From the NCBI RefSeq assembly GCF_004919095.1, contig NZ_STGJ01000023.1, positions 1 to 36,694 on the forward strand: DNA of 36,694 bases, given 5' to 3'. The position numbers and the translations under genes were made by a program. The notes beneath the pieces were generated by a model, which had not been told where the DNA came from, ran no database searches, and was given only the letters and a program-made list of their open reading frames with translations. Positions 1 to 7,459 of the stretch are shown piece after piece. The DNA comes from Crenobacter intestini. GTDB lineage: Bacteria > Pseudomonadota > Gammaproteobacteria > Burkholderiales > Chromobacteriaceae. How positions within the stretch are numbered: position 1 is the stretch's first letter; each line of letters begins with the position of its first letter.

Positions 1-591
1 GGCGGCGTCGAACAGGATTTCTTCTTCGGTGGTCACGAAGTCCTTGTTGGCGGTGCGCACCAGGCGCTCTTCGAGGGAGATCCGCTCGTCGTAGTAGTTG
101 TGCTTGTACGACTTGTCGGACAGGCGCGGACGCGGTGCCTGGCTCCACAGGAATTCCGGGTCTTCGTTGAAGTACTGGGAGAGCAGCGGGCGGAAGGCCA
201 GGTATTCCCAGTAGCGGCAGCGGAAGGACATCGCCGCTTCGATGATCTCGTTACCGATGGTGAGCAGGGTGTCGCGCGGCGGCATGCAGGTCATCATCGA
301 GCCGGTGCGGAAGTCCGGGGTGATGACAGGCTGGTTCCACTGCAGCGGGCTCGGGCGGTCGACCTTGACGCCACGCTCTTCGAGCACGCGGGCCAGGTTG
401 TCGAGCTGGGCGTTGGCCTTCTCGACGGTTTCCAGCGGACGGGGGCCCCACATGCCGCGCATCGGGCTGTCGATCGGTACCTTTTCGGAAGTTGCCGGTT
501 CTTCCGGCGGCACGCAGCTGTGGTCGGCGCGGCCGACGATCACGTGCTTGAGCGGGTCGAAATCGTTCCAGGAGTTGACGATCTTGGTCAT
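1..591 (-). CDS. Amidinotransferase, arginine:glycine amidinotransferase-like (3' part outside window)
   Basis: The N-terminal 197 codons are visible and the gene runs off the left edge. The protein matches the arginine:glycine amidinotransferase (AGAT)/inosamine-phosphate amidinotransferase family, which moves the amidino group of arginine to an amine acceptor. Seen: an N-terminal DPLKHVIVGRAD block, a TPDF segment (the family's first active-site Asp region), GNEIIEAAMSFRCRYWEY, APRPRLSDKSY and KDFVTTEEEILFDAA, which stops just before the second family Asp. The catalytic His and Cys lie beyond the window. The start ATG is at 591. The gene is divergent from the dehydrogenase at 797. The acceptor cannot be told from this half; glycine, lysine or an aminocyclitol are possible. 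Confidence 0.85.
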   Translation of the reverse strand, partial: MTKIVNSWNDFDPLKHVIVGRADHSCVPPEEPATSEKVPIDSPMRGMWGPRPLETVEKANAQLDNLARVLEERGVKVDRPSPLQWNQPVITPDFRTGSMMTCMPPRDTLLTIGNEIIEAAMSFRCRYWEYLAFRPLLSQYFNEDPEFLWSQAPRPRLSDKSYKHNYYDERISLEERLVRTANKDFVTTEEEILFDAA

Positions 592-796
592 GGTGAATGC
601 CCTCGTTTTGGTAATTCGGTGTGAATTGCTTGGGCATATTTGTACGCGTATTAGCGTGTCCGAACATTCCAAAAAAACTTCATCCGCTATCAAAAAAATA
701 CTTACCGGAAAACCACATGTTTCCGTTTTGGAAATGCCGCTTCCGCGCCCGGCCATGCAATGCCAGAATCATTTCCTGAAAAAACGGGGGGATGCG

Positions 797-1801
797 ATGA
801 AACTGTGCGTGATCGGAGGGGACGGCATCGGGCCGGAGGTGGTCGATGCGGCGTTGGCGGCGTTGCTGGTCTTGCTGCCGCAGCTCGAGGTGCACCACGC
901 CGAGGCGGGCTGGCAGACTTTTGTAAAACAGGGCGTGGCCTTGCCACAGGAGACGCTTGAGCGCGCGCGCGAGTGCGGCGCCGTGCTGTTCGGCGCGGCC
1001 GGCTCGCCCGCGTACAAGGTGGCCGGCTACCGCTCGCCGATTGTCGAGTTGAGGCGCTCGCTCGCGTGTTACGCGAACATCCGGCCGACCACTTCGCCGA
1101 TGGGCAGCGCGCGCGCGGTCGACCTGGTGGTGGTGCGCGAGAACACCGAAGACCTGTATATCGGCGAGGAGGCGAGCGACGGCGAGGTGGCCACTGCGCT
1201 CAGGCGGATCAGCCGCGCGGCGTCGCGGCGGGTCGGCGAAGTCGCGTGCGCGCTGGCGGCGTCGCGCCCGCGGCGCAAGCTGACCATCGTGCACAAGGCG
1301 AACATCCTGCCCCTGAGCGACGGGCTGTTCCGCGACAGCGTGCGCGAGGTTGCCGCGGGCTACGCCGGGCTGGAAGTGGAGGAGGTGCTGGTCGACACCG
1401 CAGCCTACCGGCTGGCGGCCAACCCCGCCGCGTTCGACGTGCTGGTCGCGCCCAACCTGTACGGCGACATCCTGTCGGACCTGGCCGCCGCATTCGGCGG
1501 CGGGCTGGGCGTCGCGCCGTCGCTGAGCGTGGGTGAGGGCTGCGCGATCGCGGAGCCGGTGCACGGCTCGGCGCCCGACATCGCCGGGCGAGGCATCGCC
1601 AACCCGCAGGCGGCGCTGTCAAGCGTCGCGCTGCTGCTGGACCGTGTCTGGCAGCAGCCTGCTCTGGCGCGGCGCTTACAGGCCGCGCTCGCGGACACCC
1701 TCGCGTCGGGCGTGCGAACGCCGGATCTGGGCGGGCAGTCGACGTCGGCGGAATTCACCCGCGCGCTGTGCGCGCGGCTTCAGGCTTCTTCGGCGGCCTG
1801 A
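797..1801 (+). CDS. Isocitrate/isopropylmalate dehydrogenase family protein, probably NAD-dependent
   Basis: A 334-residue beta-decarboxylating dehydrogenase acting on a 2-(R)-malate-type substrate. Seen: N-terminal GDGIGPEV, VRENTEDLYIGEE near residue 115 (closer to NAD-isocitrate dehydrogenases than to LeuB, which usually has VRELTGG), the conserved lysine block HKANILPLSDGLF, the metal-binding DILSDLAAAFGGGLG, and the cofactor-loop EPVHGSAPDIAGRGIANP. The frame is open far upstream, but ATG 797 is chosen because MKLCVIGGDGIGPEV is the normal family N-terminus and a G-rich ribosome site lies just before it. Its 3' end overlaps the convergent 84-residue gene by 22 nt. Homoisocitrate or tartrate dehydrogenase remain possible. 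Confidence 0.85.
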   Translation: MKLCVIGGDGIGPEVVDAALAALLVLLPQLEVHHAEAGWQTFVKQGVALPQETLERARECGAVLFGAAGSPAYKVAGYRSPIVELRRSLACYANIRPTTSPMGSARAVDLVVVRENTEDLYIGEEASDGEVATALRRISRAASRRVGEVACALAASRPRRKLTIVHKANILPLSDGLFRDSVREVAAGYAGLEVEEVLVDTAAYRLAANPAAFDVLVAPNLYGDILSDLAAAFGGGLGVAPSLSVGEGCAIAEPVHGSAPDIAGRGIANPQAALSSVALLLDRVWQQPALARRLQAALADTLASGVRTPDLGGQSTSAEFTRALCARLQASSAA

Positions 1802-2034
1802 GCCTCGGTGATGCGGGCGATCAGCTTGTTGCGCGCGCTCAGGTGCTGGTCGAAGCGCCAGTCCTTCAACAGGTCAATCGCTGTGTCGAAGTAACGCATA
1901 TTGATGTCGTACAGCGAGCGGATGTCGAAGGGTTCGCCGGCTTCGAGCGCGCGGGCGAGACGGGTCAGGACCTCGACCTGCTCGGGGTCGCGTCCTTCGC
2001 TGACGTATTTGCGGATGCGTTTGGCTGCGTTCAT
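1780..2034 (-). CDS. Small hypothetical protein, 84 aa
   Basis: I do not recognise a named family. From ATG 2034 the product is a charged, apparently cytosolic, mostly helical 84-residue protein beginning MNAAKRIRKYVSEG and containing PFDIRSLYDINMRYFDTAIDL, with no signal peptide or membrane segment. An upstream in-frame start at 2136 would add 34 low-complexity residues and is less likely. It reads toward the dehydrogenase and overlaps its last 22 nt. Reasonable codon use and the lack of a better frame support a real gene. Confidence 0.6.
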   Translation of the reverse strand: MNAAKRIRKYVSEGRDPEQVEVLTRLARALEAGEPFDIRSLYDINMRYFDTAIDLLKDWRFDQHLSARNKLIARITEAQAAEEA

Positions 2035-2302
2035 GGCGATGCGTGCAAAGGAGGGCGCCGCGGGTGGGCGCGAGGGCGGCAGTATAGCGTGCACGGCAGC
2101 GCCGGAATGTGACGATTTTATGAAGATGGTGCTCAAGGCTTGCTGCCAACACGCCGACCTCGCCGTCGCCTTTTGCCGGCCTTATCAAAAGCAGGCCGGG
2201 AAGCGCCTGCCTATGATGGGAGACGCAGCAAGGCCCGGTACTGCGCGTGGTGCGTGGCGCGCGGTGTGCCAGGTCTGTTTCCTGCAGGGGGCCGACCACG
2301 CC

Positions 2303-3106
2303 ATGCCGATCTACCGCATTATCGATTCCCGTCTGGGGCGTGCCCGCCTGCGGCAGTGGCGCAACCGTGCCCTGGCTTTCTTGGGCCTGCTCGCCGGCAT
2401 GATCGTCGTGTTTGCCGCCGGGCTTGCCATGCTGGCAGGCAGCGGGGAGGCGCCTTCAGCGCGTTTTTTCACCGGCCTGTGGAACGCGGTCAACTTGGTC
2501 ACCACGCTGGGCGACTTTACCCGCTTCAACCCCGAGCAGCGGGTTTTCATGCTGTTCGGGATGCTTGCCGCGATGCTGTTCGGCGCTTTTGCCATCAACC
2601 AGCTCACCGGCATCCTGTCGAGCGACGCCGTGCTGGTCTACCGGGAGAACCGCGCGATGGAACGCGAACTCAAGCAACTGAGCGGCCACACGGTGGTGAT
2701 CGGCTTTGTCGGGCTGGGCAGGCGGGTGGCGCAGGACCTGCGCGCGGCAGGCCGCCAAGTGGTCGTGATCGACAAGGACGACATGCACGCGAGCGACGCC
2801 GCGGGCCTGGGGTTTATGGTGATACACGGCGACGCCGGCATCGACGACACGGTGCTGCACAGGGCGAACATCGCCACCGCCGCCGAGCTCTACGTGACCA
2901 CGGCCGACCCCAGCCGCAACCTGGTGATCACGCTGATGTCGCACACCCTCAATGCCGGGTTGCAGATCGCGGTGATGGGCGACAACGCCCGCTGGGGCGA
3001 AATGTTCCGCCGTGCCGGCGCGACCCGGGTGGTGATCGCCGATGAGTTGCTCTCGGCCGCCATGATAGACGCGGCGGGTGCGGCCCCGGCCGCCGTGTGC
3101 CACTGA
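2303..3106 (+). CDS. Two-TM K+-channel-like protein with TrkA-N (RCK) domain, atypical filter
   Basis: A 267-residue membrane protein. Seen: TM1 at about residues 22-45, a pore-helix-like segment NAVNLVTTLGDF, TM2 at about 75-100 (RVFMLFGMLAAMLFGAFAI), then a cytoplasmic Rossmann domain starting GHTVVIGFVGLGRRVAQDL with the acidic end of strand 2 (VVVIDKDD). This is the architecture of RCK-gated potassium channels. The normal filter T-x-G-Y/F-G-D is replaced by TTLGDFT, so K+ selectivity is uncertain. ATG 2303 follows a CAGGGGG ribosome site; the longer open frame upstream is non-coding. About 80 nt separate its end from the promoter box of eptA. Confidence 0.8.
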   Translation: MPIYRIIDSRLGRARLRQWRNRALAFLGLLAGMIVVFAAGLAMLAGSGEAPSARFFTGLWNAVNLVTTLGDFTRFNPEQRVFMLFGMLAAMLFGAFAINQLTGILSSDAVLVYRENRAMERELKQLSGHTVVIGFVGLGRRVAQDLRAAGRQVVVIDKDDMHASDAAGLGFMVIHGDAGIDDTVLHRANIATAAELYVTTADPSRNLVITLMSHTLNAGLQIAVMGDNARWGEMFRRAGATRVVIADELLSAAMIDAAGAAPAAVCH

Positions 3107-3183
3107 GCGTACCGGCCGTGGCGGGGGCCGACTGAGCGGCACAGGCCCTGGGCAATTTCTGCTTGGCTATCCAAACTTGTCTC

Positions 3184-3216
3184 CTTAAGCATCTGTTAAG
3201 CTCGCGCTGTTAGCTT
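3184..3216 (+). promoter_or_regulatory. QseB/PmrA-type box and -10 upstream of eptA
   Basis: Half-sites CTTAAG (3184-3189) and GTTAAG (3195-3200) are separated by 5 nt. A TAGCTT hexamer (3211-3216) lies exactly 10 nt after the second half-site and can serve as the -10. The predicted transcript start near 3223 excludes the TTG at 3221 as start codon and supports ATG 3245. The pattern matches the CTTAA-N6-CTTAA direct repeat reported for QseB and PmrA; the binding itself is inferred. Confidence 0.7.
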
Positions 3217-3244
3217 CCCTTTGTCATTTATTCCTGCCCCGAAC

Positions 3245-4894
3245 ATGTTCAAGCCGTTTGCCGCAACCCTGACCCGTCCGTGGCGTGCCGAATACCTGGC
3301 GCCCCTGCTGGCGCTGACCTTCGTCGTCTTCTTCAACCTGCCGTTCTGGCAGAGCATGCACGAGATCACCGCGGCCGACCCGGCAGGCGCCTGGCAGACG
3401 CTACTGCTTGCCTTCCTGCTGGTGACCGCGTTCTTCACGCTGGTGCTGCAGCTTTTGCTGTGGCCGTGGCTGTTCCGGCCGCTTGTCGCGCTGCTGTTTG
3501 TCGGTGCGGCGGGCGCGCAGTATTTCATGCGCCAGTACGGCGTGCTGATCGACGCCAACATGATCCAGAACGTGTTCCAGACCGACCCGGCCGAGGTGCG
3601 CGACCTCATGACCGGCAAGATGGCGGCAGCCTTGCTGCTGCTTGGCGTGCTGCCGGCTGTTCTGCTGTTCCGCCTGCCGGTGGCGTTCCGCTCGCCGCTG
3701 CGCGAGCTGGGCGTGCGCCTGCTGGCGATCGTTGTCAGTGCCGTGGTGCTGGTCGGCGTCGCGCTGGCGGGTTACCAGGATCTCTCGTCGCTGATGCGTA
3801 ACCACCGCCAGCTGCGTTTCGAGCTGGTGCCGCTGAACTTCATCCAGGGCACGCGCAGCTACCTCAAGCAGCATTTCGCGACGCCGACGGTGATCGAGCC
3901 CATCGGCCTCGACGCCCGGCAACACATGGCCGGTACGGCCAACGGCAAGAAGAACGTGCTGGTGCTGGTCGTCGGTGAGACCGCGCGCGCCGACCGCTTC
4001 TCGCTCGGCGGCTACGCGCGGCCGACCAACCCCGAGCTTGCCAAGCTGGGCGACCTTGCCTACTTCCGCAACGTGTGGTCGTGCGGCACCGAGACTGCGG
4101 TGTCGCTGCCCTGCATGTTCTCGGGCATGGGGCGCGACGAGTACGACGCGACACAGGCCCGTAGTCAACAGAACCTGCTCGACGTGCTGCAGCACGCCAA
4201 GCTTGACGTGCAGTGGGTGAACAACAATTCAGGCTGCAAGGGCGTGTGCGTGCGGCTGCCGGTCGATGACCGCTCGAAGTGGCAGGACGCCCGGTGGTGT
4301 GAGAGTGGCGAGTGCTACGACGAGGTGATGCTGGAGAGCCTGGCCGCGCGGCTGTCGGCCTTCAAGGGCGACGGCGTGCTGGTGCTGCACCAGAAGGGCA
4401 GTCACGGCCCGGCCTACTACAAGCGCTACCCGGCGGCGTTCGAGACCTTCCAGCCGGTGTGCCGCACCAGCGAACTGCAGAAATGCGACGAGGCATCGAT
4501 CGGCAACGCGTACGACAACACCATCCGCTACACCGACCATTTCCTTGCACAGGCGATCAGGCAACTGGCCGCAGCGCAGGACGTGAACACCGCGTTGGTT
4601 TACGTATCCGACCACGGCGAGTCGCTTGGCGAGGGCAACCTCTACCTGCACGGCACGCCGTACGCCTTGGCGCCGGACGCGCAAAAGCACGTGCCGATGC
4701 TGGCGTGGCTGTCGCCGGGCTTCCAGCAGGCGAGCGGCGTGTCGACCGCCTGCCTGCAGGGCAAGACCGGCGAGCAGTTATCGCACGACAACCTGTTCCA
4801 CTCGGTGCTCGGGCTGATGGGGGTGTCGACCTCGCTCTACCAGGCGCCGCTCGATATCGGCGCAAGTTGCCGGCAAGGAGGGCGCCGTGGCTGA
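3245..4894 (+). CDS. eptA: Lipid A phosphoethanolamine transferase
   Basis: A 549-residue inner-membrane enzyme of the EptA/MCR family that transfers phosphoethanolamine from phosphatidylethanolamine to lipid A, lowering surface charge and polymyxin binding. Seen: about five N-terminal transmembrane helices (residues 20-175), then a periplasmic alkaline-phosphatase-like domain. Catalytic positions fit the family: E245 (GETARADR), nucleophile T284 (GTETAVSLPCMF), H387 (KGSHGPAYY), D456-H457 (SDHGES) and H469. Paired cysteines at 280/290, 331/335, 352/357 and 406/414 suggest the usual disulfides. ATG 3245 is preferred over TTG 3221 because the promoter places the transcript start between them. 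It overlaps the next gene by 8 nt and lies behind a QseB/PmrA-type box. Confidence 0.93.
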   Translation: MFKPFAATLTRPWRAEYLAPLLALTFVVFFNLPFWQSMHEITAADPAGAWQTLLLAFLLVTAFFTLVLQLLLWPWLFRPLVALLFVGAAGAQYFMRQYGVLIDANMIQNVFQTDPAEVRDLMTGKMAAALLLLGVLPAVLLFRLPVAFRSPLRELGVRLLAIVVSAVVLVGVALAGYQDLSSLMRNHRQLRFELVPLNFIQGTRSYLKQHFATPTVIEPIGLDARQHMAGTANGKKNVLVLVVGETARADRFSLGGYARPTNPELAKLGDLAYFRNVWSCGTETAVSLPCMFSGMGRDEYDATQARSQQNLLDVLQHAKLDVQWVNNNSGCKGVCVRLPVDDRSKWQDARWCESGECYDEVMLESLAARLSAFKGDGVLVLHQKGSHGPAYYKRYPAAFETFQPVCRTSELQKCDEASIGNAYDNTIRYTDHFLAQAIRQLAAAQDVNTALVYVSDHGESLGEGNLYLHGTPYALAPDAQKHVPMLAWLSPGFQQASGVSTACLQGKTGEQLSHDNLFHSVLGLMGVSTSLYQAPLDIGASCRQGGRRG

Positions 4895-5594
4895 GTTGCG
4901 CCGTTTCCTTGTGCGCCAGCTCGCGTTCTTGCTGCCGCTGGGTGCCGCCCTGTTCGCGCTGGAGCATTACACCGACGTCGACTTCATGCTGGCCCGGCTG
5001 TTTTATTCGCCGGAGCTTGGCGCCTTCCCGCTGAAGTCGCTGCCGCTGCTCTCCTTCTGGGGGCACGAGGTGGCGCGGGACGCGGTGGTCGTCTTCTCGC
5101 TGTGCCTGGCGTACCGCGCGTGGCGCACGCGCGACGCCAGGCTGGGCGTCACCGTGCTGGCGATGGCGCTCGCTTCGCTCGCGGTGTCCATGCTTAAGGC
5201 CGCCAGCGCGCACTCCTGCCCGTGGGAACTCAGCGCTTTTGGCGGCGATGCGGCGTTCTTCCGTCTGCTCGACGCGGTGCCGCTGTTCGCCGGCAGCGGG
5301 CGCTGCTTTCCCGGCGGGCACGCGTCCGGCGGCTTCACGCTGATGGCGCTCTACTTCTACTGGCGCGGCAGCCACCCCGTACGCGCGCGGCTCGCGCTGG
5401 CGGCGGGGTTGGTGGCCGGCGGCCTGATGGGACTGGTGCAGATGGCGCGCGGCGCGCACTTTTTGTCGCACAACCTGTTCAGCGCCTACGTGGTGTGGTG
5501 CGTGATCGTCGCCGTGTTCGCCGCGTATGAAGGCTGGTGTTTGCAGCGGGCTGCGGCCGCCGCACGGCGCCGGCAAGAAATCCAGATCGCTTAA
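4887..5594 (+). CDS. PAP2-family membrane phosphatase coupled to eptA
   Basis: A 235-residue multi-pass membrane protein of the PAP2 acid-phosphatase superfamily (the CPWEL...FGG subgroup). Seen: a degenerate first motif K-x7-CPWEL, the second motif PGGHASGG, and the third motif RGAHFLSHNLFSA with both family histidines. The GTG start at 4887 follows AAGGAGG at 4875-4881 and lies inside the last codons of eptA, so the two are translationally coupled. Known members act on lipid phosphates or pyrophosphates. Here lipid A phosphate, undecaprenyl pyrophosphate or phosphatidic acid are all possible. Its TAA stop lies within the next promoter box. Confidence 0.85.
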   Translation: MAELRRFLVRQLAFLLPLGAALFALEHYTDVDFMLARLFYSPELGAFPLKSLPLLSFWGHEVARDAVVVFSLCLAYRAWRTRDARLGVTVLAMALASLAVSMLKAASAHSCPWELSAFGGDAAFFRLLDAVPLFAGSGRCFPGGHASGGFTLMALYFYWRGSHPVRARLALAAGLVAGGLMGLVQMARGAHFLSHNLFSAYVVWCVIVAVFAAYEGWCLQRAAAAARRRQEIQIA

Positions 5595-5622
5595 TCAGCC
5601 CTTAAGCTTGTGCGGTTTAAAT
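5590..5622 (+). promoter_or_regulatory. QseB/PmrA-type box and -10 upstream of PepSY gene
   Basis: CTTAAT (5590-5595) and CTTAAG (5601-5606) are spaced by 5 nt, with a TTAAAT -10 (5617-5622) exactly 10 nt later. The box overlaps the stop codon of the PAP2 gene. The predicted start near 5629 gives a leader of about 38 nt. Confidence 0.75.
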
Positions 5623-5666
5623 ATGGGGGTGCCGCAACGTCGCGGACCCGTTCAAGGAGAAGTGCG

Positions 5667-5936
5667 ATGAAGAAGACCCTGCTGCTTGCCCTGCTGGCCT
5701 CCCTGGCCTCGACCGCCGCCTTTGCCGGCGCCAAGTGCGAGGCGCACCCGAAAGACAAGTGGATCAAGGAAGCCGACTTCAAGAAGAAACTCGAAGCCGA
5801 CGGTTACCAGATCAAGAAGTTCAAGGTGGACGGCAACTGCTACGAGATGTATGGCAAGACCAAAGACGGCAAGAAGGCCGAGATCTATTTCGACACCGTC
5901 TCCGGCAAGCCGGTGAAGTCCGAGATCGGCGACTGA
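5667..5936 (+). CDS. Small periplasmic PepSY-like protein
   Basis: An 89-residue exported protein. Seen: a signal peptide MKKTLLLALLASLASTAAFA with cleavage before GAKC, then a lysine-rich PepSY-like fold (KKLEADGYQIKKFKVDGNCYEMYGKTKDGKKAEIYFD) with two cysteines that could pair. The start ATG 5667 follows AAGGAGA at 5654-5660. PepSY proteins of this size are often found beside cytochrome b561 and QseBC-like regulators; their biochemical role is unclear. It is the first gene behind its own QseB/PmrA-type box. Confidence 0.85.
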   Translation: MKKTLLLALLASLASTAAFAGAKCEAHPKDKWIKEADFKKKLEADGYQIKKFKVDGNCYEMYGKTKDGKKAEIYFDTVSGKPVKSEIGD

Positions 5937-5955
5937 TCCGCCGCGTCTTGACCGT

Positions 5956-5984
5956 AAAGGGGCGCGTTGGCGCCTCTTTTCTTT
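5956..5984 (+). terminator. Rho-independent terminator or attenuator after PepSY gene
   Basis: Stem AAAGGGGCGC (5956-5965) and GCGCCTCTTT (5970-5979), loop GTTG, one G-U wobble, followed by a T-rich tail. It lies between the PepSY gene and the cytochrome gene, whose ribosome site follows at once, so read-through would be needed for co-transcription. Confidence 0.7.
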
Positions 5985-6000
5985 TGCAGGAGGCTACACC

Positions 6001-6564
6001 ATGGCTGACCCGCTGCTGCCCCGCCGCGTCGCGGTGTGGGACCCGTTTGTCAGGCTGTTCCACTGGACACTGGTGACATGCATTGTCCTTAACCTGTTCG
6101 TGCTCGAAGACGGCGCGCGTGCGCACCGCTATAGCGGTTACCTCGCGTTTGCGCTGATCGTGGCGCGCTGCGTGTGGGGCTTTGTCGGCAGCCGCTACGC
6201 CCGCTTTGCCGGCTTCTGGCCGACGCCCGGCCGCCTGCGCGCGCATCTGGACCGGCTTGCCGCAGGTGAGCCGGATCCGTACCCGGGGCACAACCCGGCC
6301 GGCGCCCTGATGATGTTCGCGCTGATGGCCGGTGTGCTCGCGCTCGGCGTCAGCGGCTACCTGATGGGGACCGACGCGTTCTGGGGCGAGGAGTGGCTGG
6401 AGGAGACGCACGAATGGCTGGCGAACGGCCTGTTGGCGCTCGCTGGTGTGCACGTGCTCGCGGCGCTCTTGATGAGCCGTGTCGAAGGCGTGAACCTGCC
6501 GCGTGCGATGGTCACCGGCGTCAAGGAATTCCGTCACCGTCATCCGGGAACGCATCATGACTGA
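6001..6564 (+). CDS. Cytochrome b561-type membrane protein
   Basis: A 187-residue di-haem-type cytochrome b with four predicted transmembrane helices. Seen: VWDPFVRLFHWTLV (first haem-ligand histidine), AHRYSGYLAFALIVARCVWGFVG (second histidine and family motif), a third helix MMFALMAGVLALGVSGYLMG, and H-rich ETHEWLANGLLALAGVHVLAALL in the fourth. These proteins carry electrons in the inner membrane, often for Ni/Fe hydrogenases or PepSY-linked reductases. The ribosome site AGGAGG lies just before ATG 6001. It overlaps the next gene by 8 nt. Confidence 0.87.
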   Translation: MADPLLPRRVAVWDPFVRLFHWTLVTCIVLNLFVLEDGARAHRYSGYLAFALIVARCVWGFVGSRYARFAGFWPTPGRLRAHLDRLAAGEPDPYPGHNPAGALMMFALMAGVLALGVSGYLMGTDAFWGEEWLEETHEWLANGLLALAGVHVLAALLMSRVEGVNLPRAMVTGVKEFRHRHPGTHHD

Positions 6565-7459
6565 GCCGGCCCTGCACGCGACCGAGCACGAAGACTCGCT
6601 CGAGCGCCACGCCGCGGCGCGCAAGAGCACGCTGGTCAGCGTCGCCGTCAACCTGGTGCTGACCGTGCTGCAGGTGGCGGTCGGCATCTTTGCCCGTTCG
6701 CAGGCGCTGATCGCCGACGGCCTGCACTCGCTGTCCGACCTGCTGGCCGACTTTGTCGTGCTGATCGCCAGCCACCACAGCCGCAAGGGACCGGACGAAG
6801 ACCACCCCTACGGCCACCAGCGCTACGAGAACGCCGCCTCGCTGGTGCTCGGCCTGCTGCTGCTGGCGGTTGGCGTCGGCATGCTGGTGTCGGCTGCCGG
6901 CAAGTTCAACGACCCGGGGTCCATCCCCCGCGTGCACCCGCTCGCGCTATTCGTCGCGCTGTTCACCCTCGTCAGCAAGGAAGGGCTGTTCCGCTACATG
7001 CTCGGCATCGCCGAGCGCGTGCGCTCGACCATGCTGGTTGCCAACGCTTGGCACGCGCGCTCGGACGCGCTGTCGTCGCTGGTGGTCGCGCTGGGTATCG
7101 CCGGCAATATGCTGGGCTACCCGCTGCTCGACCCGGCGGCGGCGCTGGTGGTCGGCCTGATGATCGTGAAGACCGGCGGCGAGTTCGCGTGGGATGCCCT
7201 GTCCGACCTGATGGACCGCGCGGCCGACGCCGAGGCCGAGGCGAAGATCCGCGAGACGCTGCTCGCGACGCCGGGCGTCGCCGGCGTGCACGACCTGCGC
7301 ACCCGCAAGATGGGTGACATGATCGTGGTCGACGTCCACCTCGAAGTGGATGGCGACCTCAACGTGCGCGAGGGGCACGCGATCGCGCTTAACGCGCGCG
7401 CGCGGGTGTTGGCCGGGCACCCGGTGCTCAACGTGATGACCCACGTCGACCCGGACTAG
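6557..7459 (+). CDS. Cation diffusion facilitator transporter
   Basis: A 300-residue CDF-family divalent metal/proton antiporter of the inner membrane. Seen: TM2 metal-site motif ADGLHSLSDLLADF and TM5 motif NAWHARSDALSS, giving the two H/D-x3-D pairs of the transport site, then a cytoplasmic C-terminal domain with GVHDLRTRKMGDMIVVDVH. The H/D site suggests zinc and related metals, but iron, manganese or cobalt cannot be excluded. ATG 6557 overlaps the cytochrome gene by 8 nt. Its TAG stop overlaps the stop of the convergent kinase gene within a single CTAG. Confidence 0.9.
   Translation: MTEPALHATEHEDSLERHAAARKSTLVSVAVNLVLTVLQVAVGIFARSQALIADGLHSLSDLLADFVVLIASHHSRKGPDEDHPYGHQRYENAASLVLGLLLLAVGVGMLVSAAGKFNDPGSIPRVHPLALFVALFTLVSKEGLFRYMLGIAERVRSTMLVANAWHARSDALSSLVVALGIAGNMLGYPLLDPAAALVVGLMIVKTGGEFAWDALSDLMDRAADAEAEAKIRETLLATPGVAGVHDLRTRKMGDMIVVDVHLEVDGDLNVREGHAIALNARARVLAGHPVLNVMTHVDPD

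Noticed and set aside
242-796. Upstream extension of the dehydrogenase frame
   Set aside because: It is antisense to the amidinotransferase and the family N-terminus starts at 797.
2176-2199. Hairpin CCGGCCT/AGGCCGG upstream of the channel-like gene
   Set aside because: A 10-nt loop, no T tract and no conserved context; likely chance in GC-rich DNA.
5193-5198. Single CTTAAG inside the PAP2 gene
   Set aside because: No second half-site at the required distance; the same holds for CTTAAG at 23391-23396.
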